Shown: positions 29,450 to 29,541 of the stretch, piece after piece
Numbering within the stretch: position 1 is the first letter of the stretch
How the letters are laid out: each line of letters opens with the position of its first letter
DNA from: Basidiobolus ranarum
Lineage: Eukaryota > Basidiobolomycota > Basidiobolomycetes > Basidiobolales
Reading direction: 5' to 3'
DNA: 29,541 nucleotides
NCBI GenBank assembly: GCA_040143965.1
Contig: JASJQH010000104.1
Location: forward strand, 1-29,541
Translations under genes and position numbers: made by a program
The notes under the pieces: generated by a model
Database searches by the model: none
What the model saw: only the letters and a program-made list of their open reading frames with translations
Told to the model about the DNA's origin: nothing

Positions 29450-29541
29450 TTACCATAGATTTCTGAAAATACTTACCATCGATTTCTGAAAATATTACCA
29501 TTGATTTCTAAAAATATTTACCATCGATTTCTGAAAATATT
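29450..29541 (+). repeat. 22-23-bp tandem array, four units, continuing beyond the window
   Basis: Units of the form TTACCATCGATTTCTGAAA followed by ATAT or ATAC, at 29450-29472, 29473-29495, 29496-29517 and 29518-29540. They differ at one to three positions, one unit is a base shorter, and the array is cut by the window end, so its true length is unknown. Confidence 0.92.

Larger units (their letters stand above)
28270..29541. other. Upstream region of the homeobox gene
   Basis: About 1.3 kb without a supportable gene. It contains a 12-bp minisatellite (28841-28888) and, at the very end, a 22-23-bp tandem array that runs off the window. The first few hundred bases upstream of 28269 presumably hold the homeobox promoter. 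Confidence 0.45.

Overview
The window is nuclear DNA from a fungus. The evidence is dense spliced genes with very short introns (about 40 inferred, nearly all 47-80 nt, with GTAAGT-like donors and CTAAC/CTGAC-type branch sites), AT-rich intergenic DNA, and a typical fungal gene set: an Inn1/Fic1-type cytokinesis C2 protein, an Osh3-type oxysterol-binding protein, a Ste7/Byr1-type MAPKK, an ING/Yng-type PHD protein, a GPI-anchored Ser/Thr/Pro-rich wall protein and a Phx1/Hoy1-like homeodomain protein. Intron density and protein style suggest an early-diverging lineage (Mucoromycota or Zoopagomycota), but the sequence alone does not settle this. I see no tRNA, rRNA, transposase, integrase or CRISPR array.

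Layout, left to right. 1-2.5 kb: the uS8 (RPS22) gene with an outsize 462-nt intron that contains an RNA-like fold, then a 170-aa gene of unknown function. 2.5-3.6 kb: a five-exon minus-strand gene for a secreted GPI-anchored wall protein. 5.1-6.3 kb: a 373-aa helical protein of unknown family with a basic, probably nuclear-targeting patch. 6.3-9.0 kb: the longest gene-free stretch. 9.0-10.8 kb: a nine-exon Gfo/Idh/MocA oxidoreductase whose usual catalytic lysine motif is altered. 11.3-12.5 kb: a probable disrupted gene of unknown family. 12.9-23.9 kb: six consecutive minus-strand genes (ING protein, MAPKK, Fic1-like C2 protein, Osh3-like protein, a small two-exon gene, and an intronless degenerate RNase III-like/dsRBD protein). 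24.4-24.9 kb: uS9 (RPS16), head to head with the dsRBD gene. 26.7-28.3 kb: an intronless homeobox gene. 28.8-29.5 kb: two minisatellites, the second running off the window.

The genes are a mixture of housekeeping and signalling functions (ribosome, chromatin reading, MAPK signalling, septum ingression, lipid exchange at ER contacts, transcription), with no sign of a metabolic cluster. The points most worth following are the degenerate RNase III/dsRBD protein and its compact small neighbour, the structured uS8 intron, the lysine-less oxidoreductase, and the disrupted gene at 11.3-12.5 kb. All exon boundaries were inferred by eye from splice signals, reading-frame continuity and family conservation, without transcript data.
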